Assembly: GCF_003268475.1 (NCBI RefSeq)
Contig: NZ_MCIF01000002.1
Coordinates: 5,741,644 to 5,805,643, forward strand
Direction of reading: 5' to 3'
DNA: 64,000 nucleotides
DNA from: Thermogemmatispora tikiterensis
GTDB lineage: Bacteria > Chloroflexota > Ktedonobacteria > Ktedonobacterales > Ktedonobacteraceae
A model generated the notes under the pieces. The model was not told the DNA's origin and ran no database searches. It saw only the letters and a list, made by a program, of their open reading frames with translations. Positions 17,047 to 26,325 of the stretch are shown piece after piece (positions within the stretch are counted from its first letter, which is position 1; each line of letters begins with the position of its first letter). A program made the translations under genes and the position numbers.

Positions 17047-17181
17047 AGCGGCCCTTTTTCCTCGCCTTCGTGACCTTGTAAGCAAGCTCTGGCCCAGGTC
17101 ACGGCGCTTCTTGTCGCACAGGCAGGAGAGCTGGCTATGCCCGTCCTGATTTAGCTTCTCTCGTCCGTGGCGCTGGCCCGT

Positions 17182-18135
17182 TTAGCCTTGTTCTGGTCCT
17201 GTCGCCCTGGTCTTGTCTTGTCTGCCTGACGACGACTGCTGGTCCGCACTGGGAGAGCCAGGTACGCCCGCCATATGGGCCAGCACATCGAAGAGTACCG
17301 CAAAATCCTCCTGGCCCAGACCCAAAGCCCGCGCCGCTGTCAGCAGCTCGTTGGCCAGGGCAACCGACGGCAGCGGCACATCGACCTCGCGACCCAGCTC
17401 CTGAGCCAGCAGCAGATCTTTCTGCATCATATTGACCGAAAAGAGCGCCTCCGCTGGACGCTCAAGCACAAACGGAGCGCGGTATTGCATCGCCGGCGAG
17501 GCCACGACGCTCTCCATCCAGACACGAAAAGCCGTCTCGCGTGGAATGCCCCCCTTCTCGGCCAGCAGCAAGCCCTCGCTGAAGGCCAGGAACTGCACCG
17601 GCAGGCTGAGATTGATGGCGATTTTCATCAGCACAGCCTGCCCGTTGGGACCAACATAGTTGACTTTCGGACCGATGTCGAGCAGCACCGGTCGAACCTG
17701 TTCGAAAACGGCCTGATCGCCACCGACCATGATCGCCAGCCGGCCCTGTTCGACCGTCACCGTGCTTCCTGAAACGGGAGCGTCGAGCATGTGGGCGCCA
17801 CGCTCAGCGACGCGGGCCGCCAGGGCGCGGCTGACCGAAGGGCTGACTGTGCTCATATCAACGTAGATCTTGCCAGGACCCAGGCCAGCCAACAGGCCCT
17901 GTGGCCCCTCGGTGATGGCCTGCAAGGCCGCTGTGTCTGCCACCATGCTGAAAATAATGTCGGCGGCCTGGGCCACCGCCGCCGGACTCTCTCCCCAGCG
18001 CATGCCGGCCTTCAGCAACCAGCGCGCCTTCTCGCGAGTGCGATTGTAGCCGGTGAGTATGTGCCCGGCTTGCAGCAAGCGGTAGGCAATGCGCCCACCC
18101 ATAGCTCCAAGACCAACGAAACCCAGATTTGCCAT
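17182..18135 (-). CDS. NAD(P)-dependent 3-hydroxyisobutyrate dehydrogenase-like enzyme
   Basis: 317-aa beta-hydroxyacid dehydrogenase. The Rossmann start is NLGFVGLGAMGGRIAYRLLQ, the substrate-binding DAPVSGSTVTVEQG follows near 120, and the catalytic Lys is in the segment GQAVLMKIAINLSL (position about 170). The last 25 residues are an unconserved polar tail. ATG 18135 is taken as start; a TTG nine bases earlier is possible. It is divergent from the FadR-type regulator and likely controlled by it. Relatives act in valine breakdown or on glyoxylate-type acids; the substrate here is not known. Confidence 0.88.
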   Translation of the reverse strand: MANLGFVGLGAMGGRIAYRLLQAGHILTGYNRTREKARWLLKAGMRWGESPAAVAQAADIIFSMVADTAALQAITEGPQGLLAGLGPGKIYVDMSTVSPSVSRALAARVAERGAHMLDAPVSGSTVTVEQGRLAIMVGGDQAVFEQVRPVLLDIGPKVNYVGPNGQAVLMKIAINLSLPVQFLAFSEGLLLAEKGGIPRETAFRVWMESVVASPAMQYRAPFVLERPAEALFSVNMMQKDLLLAQELGREVDVPLPSVALANELLTAARALGLGQEDFAVLFDVLAHMAGVPGSPSADQQSSSGRQDKTRATGPEQG

Positions 18136-18335
18136 CGCTGTCAATACCCTCCTCTACAGTAGAGTTGATAGAGCGCGCTCCGCGCCTTGCTGCTAGATAG
18201 TTCTACTCCAACCTGGCAACCCGGCGCTACTGTCTCTGCCAGCCAGCCAGCCAGTTCCCCTCTCTCACGACTTTCGCCAGGCCGTCTCGTCTTGGTGAAC
18301 TGGGGAGCGGCAAACAGAAGCACCGTGCCAAAGGG

Positions 18336-18364
18336 TTGTCAAAGACAGCCGGTCTGATTATACT
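18336..18364 (+). promoter_or_regulatory. Sigma70-type promoter of the FadR-type regulator
   Basis: TTGTCA (18336-18341), 17-base spacer, TATACT (18359-18364). The palindrome at 18373-18391 covers the expected transcription start. Confidence 0.65.
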
Positions 18365-18372
18365 ATAATCAT

Positions 18373-18391
18373 TGGTATGATAAACATACCA
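18373..18391. promoter_or_regulatory. Operator of GntR/FadR-type regulator
   Basis: Perfect inverted repeat TGGTATG-ATAAA-CATACCA just after the -10 box and 46 bases before the regulator start. GntR-family dimers bind such TGGT..ACCA palindromes, so autorepression and control of the divergent dehydrogenase are expected. Confidence 0.65.
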
Positions 18392-18437
18392 TCTGGTCTC
18401 TGACCAGGTAAAGATCCTGGCAGCAGCGGAGAAAGGA

Positions 18438-19136
18438 TTGTACACACCTATTCAATCCAGCAAGCTGTTCGAACAGATTGCGGAACAGATCGAGGAGCGT
18501 ATTCTGCGAGGCGAACTGCGCAGCGGCGATCGTCTACCGAGCGAGCGCGAACTAAGCGAGCAATTTGGGGCGAGCCGGACGGCGGTCCGAGAAGCCATGA
18601 AGACGCTGGCTCAACGGGGGCTGGTCGACATGCGACCGGGACGCGGCACCATCGTCATCAATGCCACCTCGCGCGCCATGCAGCAGACCTTAGAGCTAAT
18701 GGTGCGTGTTGGGCGCGAGGACGGTTATGCCAATCTGGTCGAGCTACGGGAGCTACTTGAGCCGGGCATTGCCGCCCTGGCGGCGGCACGGGCGAGCGAA
18801 GAGCATCTTGCGCGCCTGCGCGCGGTTGTTGAGCAGATGGATGCCAGTCTCCACGATGTCGAGGCCTACATTGCCGCCGACAACGACTTTCATCGCACGC
18901 TCGCCACAGCCTCGGGCAATCGCCTGATCCTGACCTTTGTCGACTCGATCGTCGATCTGCTCAGCGAGCAGCGCAAACATATCTCGCGCATCGGTGGAGC
19001 AATGGAGCGGGCCCAATATCATCACAAGCGCATTCTGGAAGCGGTGAGCCGCCGCGACGCCGAAGCCGCCCGCATTGCCATGCAGGAGCACCTGCACCAG
19101 GTCCGCCAGGATCTGGAGACGGCCAACCGCGGCTAG
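18438..19136 (+). CDS. GntR family regulator, FadR/FCD subfamily
   Basis: 232-aa repressor. The N-terminal winged helix (LFEQIAEQIEERILRGELRSGDRLPSERELSEQFGASRTAVREAMKTLAQRGLV) is followed by an FCD ligand domain with the metal-binding pattern D..FH (DNDFHRTL) and two later His (QYHHKRIL, EHLHQ). TTG 18438 is the only near start; AAAGGA touches it, so initiation may be weak or begin a little upstream. It lies next to a 2-oxoacid dehydrogenase and LIV transporter block and is the likely local regulator, answering a small carboxylate. Confidence 0.88.
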   Translation: MYTPIQSSKLFEQIAEQIEERILRGELRSGDRLPSERELSEQFGASRTAVREAMKTLAQRGLVDMRPGRGTIVINATSRAMQQTLELMVRVGREDGYANLVELRELLEPGIAALAAARASEEHLARLRAVVEQMDASLHDVEAYIAADNDFHRTLATASGNRLILTFVDSIVDLLSEQRKHISRIGGAMERAQYHHKRILEAVSRRDAEAARIAMQEHLHQVRQDLETANRG

Positions 19137-19265
19137 GCGCAGCAATTGATGAGCGCCTCTGCTGGGGTGACCCCCCTGGCAGTTTAGCGGGCCAAACGGC
19201 CTGGCCTGGCTGTCGAGGGGGGCGGGCCGTTGCTCCTCCCTGCGCTGAGACTGTTCGTCATCGCT

Positions 19266-19282
19266 GATGAGATATACTCATC
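19266..19282. promoter_or_regulatory. Palindrome upstream of E1alpha
   Basis: GATGAG-ATATA-CTCATC, perfect 6-bp arms, about 137 bases before the E1alpha start, in an AT-richer patch. Candidate operator; different in sequence from the site before the regulator. Confidence 0.35.
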
Positions 19283-19418
19283 CTATTGTCCTCTCATCAG
19301 GCTACAATGGCTGGCCGGGCAGCAATGTCCGGGGAGCCGCGTCGCCAGTGAGGCCCGCGGGCCAGCCGGGGCGCTGAGTGAGAACGCCGCATCAGTCAGG
19401 AGCGGGAGAAGCACAACG

Positions 19419-20444
19419 ATGGTCTCAGAGCACCTCACCTCATCCGAAGGGCGTCCGCTGGCGCTTGACGAAGCCAGCCGGGCGCGCGAGCGACAATTTT
19501 GGCTGAGTCTCTACGAGCAGATGCTCACCATACGCCTCTTTGAAGAGCAGGTGAACGAGCTATATATGAGCGCCAAAATGCCGGGCCTGGCCCACCTGTA
19601 CAGCGGCGAAGAGGCGGTGGCCGTTGGGGTCTGCGCGGCTCTGCGCCGCGACGACTACATCACCAGCACCCATCGTGGTCATGGGCACTGTCTCGCCAAG
19701 GGCGCCGCCGTCGACCGTATGTTTGCCGAGCTGCTCGGTAAGCAGCCCGGCTACTGTCGCGGCAAGGGCGGCTCTATGCACATTGCCGATCAGGAAAGCG
19801 GCAACCTGGGAGCCAATGCCATCGTCGGAGGCAGTGCTGGTATCGCCACCGGGGCTGCCCTCTCCTGCAAGCGGCGGGGCAGCGGTCAGGTTGTGGTCTG
19901 CTTCTTCGGCGATGGCGCCTTGGGGCAGGGCCTGCTCTACGAGGCCATGAACATGGCTGCGCTCTGGCAGCTGCCCGTCATCTATGTTTGCGAGAACAAT
20001 CTCTACAACGAGTACACGCCCAATCGCGAGACGACCGCCGGCGACATGCTGGCCCGCCCCCGGGCTTTCGGCATTCACACCGAGGAAGTCGATGGACAGG
20101 ACGTGCGCGCTGTCTACGCGGCTGCTGTGCGCCTCGTCGAGCGCGCGCGGCGCGGTGAAGGGCCGGCCTATCTCCAGTGCAACACCTACCGCTTCTACGG
20201 CCATCATGTCGGCGACATCCAGCGCAGCTACTACCGTTCCCGCGAAGAAGAAGAGTGGTGGAAGGCGCAGCGCGATCCCCTGAAGCTCCTCGGCTCCTGG
20301 CTGCGCGAGCAGGGACTGGCCGAGGACAGCCACTTTGCTGAGATCGAGCGCCGCGTGCGTGCCATGATCGAGGCAGGAGTGCGCTTTGCTCTGGAGGCTC
20401 CCTATCCTGATCCGCAAGAGGTGGCCCAGCATGTCTATGCCTAG
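19419..20444 (+). CDS. 2-oxoacid dehydrogenase E1 alpha subunit
   Basis: 341-aa thiamine diphosphate enzyme subunit of the pyruvate/acetoin dehydrogenase class. The ThDP motif GDGALGQGLLYEAMNMAALWQLPVIYVCENN is intact, and so are RGHGHCLAKGA, GRGKGGSMH-like CRGKGGSMH and the phosphorylation-loop type YRFYGHHVGD. ATG 19419 is chosen because conserved sequence begins after it and AGGAGCGGGAG precedes it. Start of an operon with E1beta (14-base overlap). Branched-chain, pyruvate or acetoin substrates cannot be separated by sequence alone; the LIV-type transporter nearby and lack of acetoin genes leave this open. Confidence 0.9.
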   Translation: MVSEHLTSSEGRPLALDEASRARERQFWLSLYEQMLTIRLFEEQVNELYMSAKMPGLAHLYSGEEAVAVGVCAALRRDDYITSTHRGHGHCLAKGAAVDRMFAELLGKQPGYCRGKGGSMHIADQESGNLGANAIVGGSAGIATGAALSCKRRGSGQVVVCFFGDGALGQGLLYEAMNMAALWQLPVIYVCENNLYNEYTPNRETTAGDMLARPRAFGIHTEEVDGQDVRAVYAAAVRLVERARRGEGPAYLQCNTYRFYGHHVGDIQRSYYRSREEEEWWKAQRDPLKLLGSWLREQGLAEDSHFAEIERRVRAMIEAGVRFALEAPYPDPQEVAQHVYA

Positions 20445-21474
20445 TGCCTCAAGCGCAGCAAGTGCGCCACAAGTGCCACAAGCGCCAGAGGGCTGGCGCG
20501 AGATCACGCTCGGGCAGGCCATTCGTGAGGCGCTCGCAGAGGAGATGCGCCGTGATCCGCGTATCCTCCTCTTAGGTGAAGACGTCGCCGAAGCCGGTAA
20601 TCCTTTCAAAGTACTCAGTGGCCTGGTCGAGGAGTTTGGACCGGAGCGAGTCATCGATACTCCCATCTCAGAGGCCGGCTTTACGGGTATCGGCGTGGGC
20701 CTGGCGATGACTGGCATGCGGCCCGTTGTTGACATCATGTTCGGGGACTTCCTGACGCTGGCGATGGACCAGATCGTCAATCAGGCGGCTAAGGTGCACT
20801 ACATGTCTGGCGGCAAGCTCAAGGTGCCGCTGGTAGTGCGCACAACGCTCGGGGCCACGCGCCGCTCGGCGGCCCAGCATAGCCAGAGCCTGCACGCCTG
20901 GTTTAGCCATATCCCCGGGCTGAAGGTCGTGCTGCCTTCAACGCCCTACGATGCCAAGGGCTTGTTGAAGACGGCCATTCGCGATGATAACCCGGTCCTC
21001 TTCTTTGAGGACAAGATGATGTACCAGCTCAAGGGGCTGGTGCCCGAGGGAGAGTACACCATTCCCTTCGGCGTGGCTGATATCAAGCGCGAGGGAAGCG
21101 ACCTGACCATTGTGGCCACGAGCAGCATGGTCCAGGTGGCCCTGGCCGCCGCCACTGAGCTGGAGCAGCTCGGCATCAGCGCTGAGGTCATTGATCCGCG
21201 CACAACCTCGCCCCTGGACAAGCAGACGCTGATCGAGTCAGCCAAGAAGACCAGCCGCGTGATCGTTGTCGACGAGGGCTATCAGAGCTACGGGGTGACC
21301 GCCGAGATTGCCGCCGTCATTAGCGAAGGCGCCTTCTACTATCTCGATGCCCCGGTCAAGCGCCTCGGGGCCCTCGATGTGCCAGTACCCTTCTCGCCTG
21401 TTCTGGAGGATCTGACCGTGCCGACGCCAGCCGCCGTCGTGGAGATGGCGAAAACCCTCTGTGGAAGAGCCTGA
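20431..21474 (+). CDS. 2-oxoacid dehydrogenase E1 beta subunit
   Basis: 347-aa partner of E1alpha. Typical segments: ITLGQAIREALAEEMRRDPRILLLGEDVAEAGNPFKVL, DTPISEAGFTGIGVGLA, MFGDFLTLAMDQIVNQAAKVHYMSGG, and the transketolase C-terminal domain with VIDPRTTSPLDKQTL. The ATG at 20431 overlaps the end of E1alpha by 14 bases with GAGGTGG upstream, so the subunits are translationally coupled. The first 20 residues are a Ser/Ala/Pro tail before the conserved domain. Confidence 0.92.
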   Translation: MSMPSASSAASAPQVPQAPEGWREITLGQAIREALAEEMRRDPRILLLGEDVAEAGNPFKVLSGLVEEFGPERVIDTPISEAGFTGIGVGLAMTGMRPVVDIMFGDFLTLAMDQIVNQAAKVHYMSGGKLKVPLVVRTTLGATRRSAAQHSQSLHAWFSHIPGLKVVLPSTPYDAKGLLKTAIRDDNPVLFFEDKMMYQLKGLVPEGEYTIPFGVADIKREGSDLTIVATSSMVQVALAAATELEQLGISAEVIDPRTTSPLDKQTLIESAKKTSRVIVVDEGYQSYGVTAEIAAVISEGAFYYLDAPVKRLGALDVPVPFSPVLEDLTVPTPAAVVEMAKTLCGRA

Positions 21475-21647
21475 GACTCTGCCAGCCCTCTCTCGCTCCT
21501 GCCTGCTCAGCGGGAATGAATAGGCTTGCGGCGAGATCCGCGGTCAACGGCAGGGAAGCGACCAGTCAAAGATGTTCTGCATCTCAGCATGACCGTTGTC
21601 GTTACAGCTTCTTGTCAGCGCGATCGACGTTGATCCGTAGGCGTGCG

Positions 21648-21672
21648 GCGCCAGGTGGGCAATACCTGGCGC
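21648..21672 (+). terminator. Intercistronic stem-loop before M24 gene
   Basis: Perfect 9-bp arms GCGCCAGGT / ACCTGGCGC with a 7-base loop, 34 bases before the M24 start. No T-run, so it is more likely an mRNA-stability or attenuation element than a full terminator. Confidence 0.4.
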
Positions 21673-21705
21673 GGCGCTGCGACTCTGAGGGAGGAGAAAC
21701 TCGCT

Positions 21706-23058
21706 ATGGCGATCAAGACGTATGGACCGATGGCCGTTGACTGGGAGGTGCGTGTCGACTACGAGCGGCTGCGCCGCGAGCGACTGGCGCGGGTGCAAAA
21801 ATTGCTCAGGGAGTCCGAGCTAGGGGCCTTGCTCTGCTTCGACATGAGCAACATTCGCTATATTACCTCGACCCACATCGGCACCTGGGCCATGGACAAG
21901 CTCTTCCGCTTTACGCTGCTGCCACGCGATGACGAGCCGATTCTGTGGACCTTCGGCTCGGCGGCGCGCCATGATCAGCTCTATGCGCCCTGGATGGGAG
22001 AGCGGGCGCGTGCGGGCATCTCGACGATGCGCGGGGCGATGGCGCCCGGCTCTGGACGTGCCGAGGATGTGGCGCGCAAGATCCGCAGCGAGCTGGAGGA
22101 GCGCGGCCTCCTGCATGAGCCGCTGGGGGTCGATGTCATTGAGCCGCAGGTCCTCTTTGCCCTCCAGAAAGAAGGGATTACCATCGCCGACGGGCAGAAT
22201 CTCATGCAGACGGCGCGCATGATCAAGACCCAGGATGAGATTACCCTCTTGACCACCGCCTGCATGATGGTTGATGCGGCCTACGAGGAGCTGTATCGCT
22301 GGATGCGCCCGGGTGTGCGCGAGAATGAGTGCGTGGCCCTGGTCAGCAAGGTCCTCTACGATCTCGGCTCGGAGCACGTCGAAGGAGTCAACGCCATTTC
22401 AGGCGAGCGTTGCAGTCCTCACCCGCATGTCTTTAGCGACCGCGTGCTGCGTCCGGGAGATCCCGCCTATTTTGACATTCTGCACAGCTTCAATGGCTAC
22501 CGCACCTGTTATTACCGCACCTTTGCCGTTGGCAGTGCCTCGCCAGCGATGGTGGACGCCTACAAGCGTTGCCGCGAGATCCTCGATGTGGCCATCAATG
22601 CCATTAAGCCGGGCGTGACCACTGCCGATGTCGTCAAGCTCTGGCCGCGCGCCGAGGAGTTCGGCTTCCCCAATGAGGAGGCGGCTTTCGCGCTGCAGTT
22701 CGGCCACGGCGTGGGCCTGACGATCTGGGAGAAGCCGGTGTTCAGTCGCCTGGTCTCCTTTGATCACCCCGAGGTCATCGAGGAGGGCATGGTCTTCGCG
22801 CTCGAGACCTTCTGGCCCGCCAGCGACGGCTGGACGGCGGCCCGCATTGAGGAGCAGCTTGTGGTGACGAAGGACGGCTGTGAAGTGATTACGCGCTTCC
22901 CCGCCGAAGAGCTACTTGTGGCCGGTACGCGCTACTACACCGTCAACGGGCCACTCTCCCCCATTCGTGAGGTGCAGTCGCATCTGAACACGGCTGCTGG
23001 CCAGGGTGGACCGCGGATGCCGGCGCCAGCAGCAACCTCAGCAGGTCATACACTCTAG
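21706..23058 (+). CDS. M24 family (Xaa-Pro peptidase/creatinase-like) protein
   Basis: 450-aa pita-bread fold protein: N-terminal creatinase-N domain (about 20-165), then the M24 domain. Of the usual five metal ligands, Asp (YFDILH), His (FGHGVG) and the two Glu (ALETFW, RIEEQL) are visible, but the second Asp of the DxTR motif is replaced (GYRTCYYRTF). It may bind a single metal or act, like creatinase, as a non-metal hydrolase. ATG 21706 has GGAGGAG 9 bases upstream. It sits between E1beta and E2, so its product may feed that complex; ectoine-, creatine- or peptide-type substrates are possible. Confidence 0.85.
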   Translation: MAIKTYGPMAVDWEVRVDYERLRRERLARVQKLLRESELGALLCFDMSNIRYITSTHIGTWAMDKLFRFTLLPRDDEPILWTFGSAARHDQLYAPWMGERARAGISTMRGAMAPGSGRAEDVARKIRSELEERGLLHEPLGVDVIEPQVLFALQKEGITIADGQNLMQTARMIKTQDEITLLTTACMMVDAAYEELYRWMRPGVRENECVALVSKVLYDLGSEHVEGVNAISGERCSPHPHVFSDRVLRPGDPAYFDILHSFNGYRTCYYRTFAVGSASPAMVDAYKRCREILDVAINAIKPGVTTADVVKLWPRAEEFGFPNEEAAFALQFGHGVGLTIWEKPVFSRLVSFDHPEVIEEGMVFALETFWPASDGWTAARIEEQLVVTKDGCEVITRFPAEELLVAGTRYYTVNGPLSPIREVQSHLNTAAGQGGPRMPAPAATSAGHTL

Positions 23059-23217
23059 CTCTTGCCCGCTGGTCCGTTCCGGTCTGGTCTGCTCGCCTGT
23101 TCTGCCGGCCCTGATCGTGCCAGGTTCCCCCAGACAGGGGGCAGGCCAGACCCTGGGTCACCGCGCCTGAGCTGAACACCGATTATCAGAGCAACAGAAG
23201 AGCAGAGGAGTGCACTG

Positions 23218-24705
23218 ATGGCGACCAGGGTCATCATGCCCGCGTTAGGAATGGCCCAGGAGACAGGGAAGATTCTGCGCTGGCTCAAGCGCGAGGGCGA
23301 GCCGGTGCACCAGGGCGAGCCGCTGGCTGAGATTGAGACAGATAAAGCGACCGTCGAGCTGGAGGCACCAGCTTCGGGTCTGCTGAGCGCGATCACGGCC
23401 AGAGAGGGGGAGGACATTCCTGTGGGGCAGCAGATTGCCCTGATTCTGGCTCCCAGTGAGCAGCCCCTGGCTGGGCCTGCCTCGACGGCAGCGGCAGCGC
23501 GCCAGCCGGCTGAGCGTGAGCAGCAGCATCGAGAAGAGAGGGACGCCGGCGAGGCGGTCAGGCCAGCGGCAGCTTCCAATCCGACCAGTACCAGCCCGCT
23601 CACAGTGGAACCCCCTTCCCCTGCGCTCACGGACGAGCATACGCGCGGCTCGGGGAGGCTGGTTTCTCCTCTGGCTGCGCGCATCGCTGCCGAGCATCAG
23701 GTCGATCTGCGTCAGCTCCAGCCCCAGGGGCGGCGCATTCAAAAGGCGGATGTCCTGGCCTATCTGGCCAGCCATCGCATACAAGAGCCGACAACGAGCG
23801 GGTCTGCTGCGCGCTCGTCCGGGCAAACGCGTCTGTTGGCGGCCTCGCCCAAGGCCAGGCGTCTGGCGGCTGAGCTGGGGCAGGATCTGGCGGCCCTTGC
23901 CCGCACTGGTCTCGGCAGTGGCCCCGAGGGGGCGATCCTGGCTGCTGACGTCCTGGCTGCCGCCTCCATCCAGGCAGAGCGGAGAGCGACTACTGTCGCC
24001 CCCCAGCCGACCCAGGTGAGCGAGGAGACAGCGGCGACAACGACGCTGAGCCAGGTCTGGCGCCTCATGGCCGAGCGCACTGTCCAGAGCTGGCAGCAGG
24101 TGCCGCATTTCTTCCTGCTGCGTGAGGTCCAGGCAGGGCGGCTGCTCGCCTGGCATCAAGCCATGCAGCGGCGCTGTTCGCCCGAGGTCACTTATACTGA
24201 TCTGCTCGTGCGTGTGGTGGCCGCCGCTCTGCGGACCCATCCCCAGATCAACGCCTCCTGGCAAGATGGGCGCCTGGTTCGTCATGAAGCAATCAATATC
24301 GGCCTGGCCGTCGCCACCGATGAAGGGCTGGTGGTGCCGGTCATCCACGAGGCTGATCGCTTGAGCCTGTCGGCCCTGGTGAATGCACGCAAGGATCTCG
24401 TCGAACGGGCGCGCAGCCGGCGCCTGCGTCCCCAGGATCTGCAGGGAGGGACCTTTACCATCAGCAACCTGGGAATGTATGGCGTCGACGCCTTCAACGC
24501 CATCATCAATGCGCCCCAGGCCGCCATCCTGGCTGTAGGGCGCATCAGCGAGCGCGTCATCGCCGTCGCCGGTCAGCCGGTGGTCGCGCCCACTATGCTG
24601 CTGAGCCTCTCCTGCGACCATCGCGTCATCGATGGGGCCCGCGGGGCTCAGTTCCTGGCTACCCTGGCCGAGCTGCTGGAGGAGCCGCTGGAGCTGCTGG
24701 CCTGA
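23218..24705 (+). CDS. Dihydrolipoamide acyltransferase E2 with two E3-binding domains
   Basis: 495-aa core enzyme of the 2-oxoacid dehydrogenase complex. Residues 1-78 are the lipoyl domain with Lys43 (ETDKA). A Pro/Ala linker leads to two peripheral subunit-binding-like domains, 150-184 (SPLAARIAAEHQVDL...IQKADVLAYL) and 210-250 (SPKARRLAAELGQDL...ILAADVLAAA). The catalytic domain ends with HRVIDG at 468-473 (His and Asp catalytic). Most bacterial E2 proteins have a single binding domain. No E3 (lipoamide dehydrogenase) is in the window, so E3 must come from elsewhere. Confidence 0.9.
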   Translation: MATRVIMPALGMAQETGKILRWLKREGEPVHQGEPLAEIETDKATVELEAPASGLLSAITAREGEDIPVGQQIALILAPSEQPLAGPASTAAAARQPAEREQQHREERDAGEAVRPAAASNPTSTSPLTVEPPSPALTDEHTRGSGRLVSPLAARIAAEHQVDLRQLQPQGRRIQKADVLAYLASHRIQEPTTSGSAARSSGQTRLLAASPKARRLAAELGQDLAALARTGLGSGPEGAILAADVLAAASIQAERRATTVAPQPTQVSEETAATTTLSQVWRLMAERTVQSWQQVPHFFLLREVQAGRLLAWHQAMQRRCSPEVTYTDLLVRVVAAALRTHPQINASWQDGRLVRHEAINIGLAVATDEGLVVPVIHEADRLSLSALVNARKDLVERARSRRLRPQDLQGGTFTISNLGMYGVDAFNAIINAPQAAILAVGRISERVIAVAGQPVVAPTMLLSLSCDHRVIDGARGAQFLATLAELLEEPLELLA

Positions 24706-25075
24706 AGCCGGCTCCTCGTCGCAAGGCCCCTCGCTTGGGCCGGCGATCTCACTCACATACGACAACTGCCAGGAGCGGAGGTCGATAGAAAGAAGAACAA
24801 ACTAAATACCGAGCAGGAGCTGTTTTTGTCTTCACTGGTGCCTTACTGAAGCAGAGCATTGCAGAGCAGCGACAAGAACAGCGTTGTTCTGTGGCAGGCC
24901 CTCAGTCGGGCAGAGCAGGATCGGGCGATTTATGGCGCGCAATCTATTTCGGGCCGTCCACGCGGACAGACATTATGGAGCAGAGGCGCCCACCTGCCCG
25001 GGGGGACGGTGACTTTCCGCCGGAGACGGGCAAGCCCGGCTGTTCTGTCGCGAGGCGTCGCGTAAGGAGGACGAC
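24706..25075. other. Intergenic region before LIV-type binding protein
   Basis: 370 bases. AT-richer patch at 24785-24835 (GAACAAACTAAATACC...GTTTTTGTCTTC) may hold a promoter for the transporter operon. No gene recognised. Confidence 0.4.
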
Positions 25076-26311
25076 ATGAAGTCTTTTCGTCTCTTCGTCA
25101 CGACAACCGTGCTGCTGGTTCTGATATTGACCGGTTGCAGCGCCGCCCAGAACGCTGGCAGCAGCACCAGCTCATCGAATGGGCTGCCGCCAGCGGGTCA
25201 GCCGATCGTCATCGGTGGCACCCTCGGCCTGACCGGAGCCTATGCCGGCCCCTCAGCTGACTACAAGGCCACTTATGATTACTGGCTCCAGCAGGTCAAC
25301 AGCCACGGCGGCCTGCTTGGCCATCCCGTCAAAATGATTATTTACGACGACGAGAGCAATCCGGCCACCGCTCAGAGCCTCTACCAGCGGCTCATTCACC
25401 AGGACAAGGTCAACCTTCTGCTCTCGCCCTATACGACGGCCATTGGTGGGGCCGTGCTGCCGATTGCCGCCGCCAACCACATGATCCTCTGGAATGGCGG
25501 TTTTGTGGGCATCAAGCTTTTCAAGAGCAGCCAATGGATGATTGGCTCCTATACCTACCAGGAGCCTGACTACAGTCGCGGCGTCTTCGAGATGATCGAC
25601 TCCCTGCCGGCCAGCGAGCGACCCACGCGCGTGGGTATCGTTACCGAGCAGAATCCCTTTACCCTGGCCGTGCGTGATGGCTACCAGGGCCAGGGTGGGG
25701 TCATCAACTTCGCCAAGCAGCGCGGAATGCAGATCGTCCTCAATGAAGAGTATCCGCCCACGGCCACCGACGTCAGCGGCCTCATCCAGCGGGCCAAAGC
25801 GGCCAAGGTCGATCTCTTCTTCGCCCTCTCGCTGCCCAACCCGGCGGCCCTCATCGCGCGTACCGCCTACTCGCTCGGCTTCAAGCCAAAGATCTACTGC
25901 GCCTGCGGCTCGCTGGTGACCTCGCTGCCCTACTGGGCCCAGTTGGGGCCTGCAGGTGAGGGCATTTTCTCCACGGCGATGGCTGTGCCTAGCGACAGCT
26001 ACGACGGCATCAACGACCTCTTTACCATGCTGCAGCAGGTGCGGCACGAAACCGTCTTCAGCCAGTACGCCGCCGTCGCCATGACCATTCTGCAGGTCAT
26101 GCAGCAAGCGGTTGAGGGAGCACGCACACTTGATCAGCAGCAGCTGCGGGCCTATGTCCTGAGCCATCGCTTCAACACCGTCAATGGTCCGCTGACCTTC
26201 GATCAGTACGGCATGCCTCGCTACAATGCTGTGCTGGTGCAGTATCTCAACGGCAAGAACGAGGTAGTCTGGCCACCCAGTCGGGCTACTGCCAAGCCAC
26301 AACTGCAGTAG
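25076..26311 (+). CDS. ABC transporter substrate-binding lipoprotein, LIV type
   Basis: 411-aa extracellular solute-binding protein of the branched-chain amino acid/amide (HAAT) family. A hydrophobic signal ends in the lipobox LTGC with Cys21, followed by a Ser/Ala linker. The periplasmic-binding fold opens IVIGGTLGLTGAYAGPSADYK and shows the family's two Rossmann lobes. GTAAGGAGG lies 5-10 bases before the ATG. It begins a five-gene transporter operon; the strong hairpin after it probably keeps its level above that of the membrane parts. Ligand (amino acid, urea, amide, carboxylate) unknown. Confidence 0.9.
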   Translation: MKSFRLFVTTTVLLVLILTGCSAAQNAGSSTSSSNGLPPAGQPIVIGGTLGLTGAYAGPSADYKATYDYWLQQVNSHGGLLGHPVKMIIYDDESNPATAQSLYQRLIHQDKVNLLLSPYTTAIGGAVLPIAAANHMILWNGGFVGIKLFKSSQWMIGSYTYQEPDYSRGVFEMIDSLPASERPTRVGIVTEQNPFTLAVRDGYQGQGGVINFAKQRGMQIVLNEEYPPTATDVSGLIQRAKAAKVDLFFALSLPNPAALIARTAYSLGFKPKIYCACGSLVTSLPYWAQLGPAGEGIFSTAMAVPSDSYDGINDLFTMLQQVRHETVFSQYAAVAMTILQVMQQAVEGARTLDQQQLRAYVLSHRFNTVNGPLTFDQYGMPRYNAVLVQYLNGKNEVVWPPSRATAKPQLQ

Positions 26312-26325
26312 CGACGCCTATGGCG

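Noticed and set aside
19560-20780. 406-codon frame opposite E1alpha/E1beta
   Set aside because: Shadow frame; no motifs, while both sense genes are complete.
23245-24765. 506-codon frame opposite the E2 gene
   Set aside because: Antisense shadow created by high GC; the E2 frame has the lipoyl and catalytic motifs.
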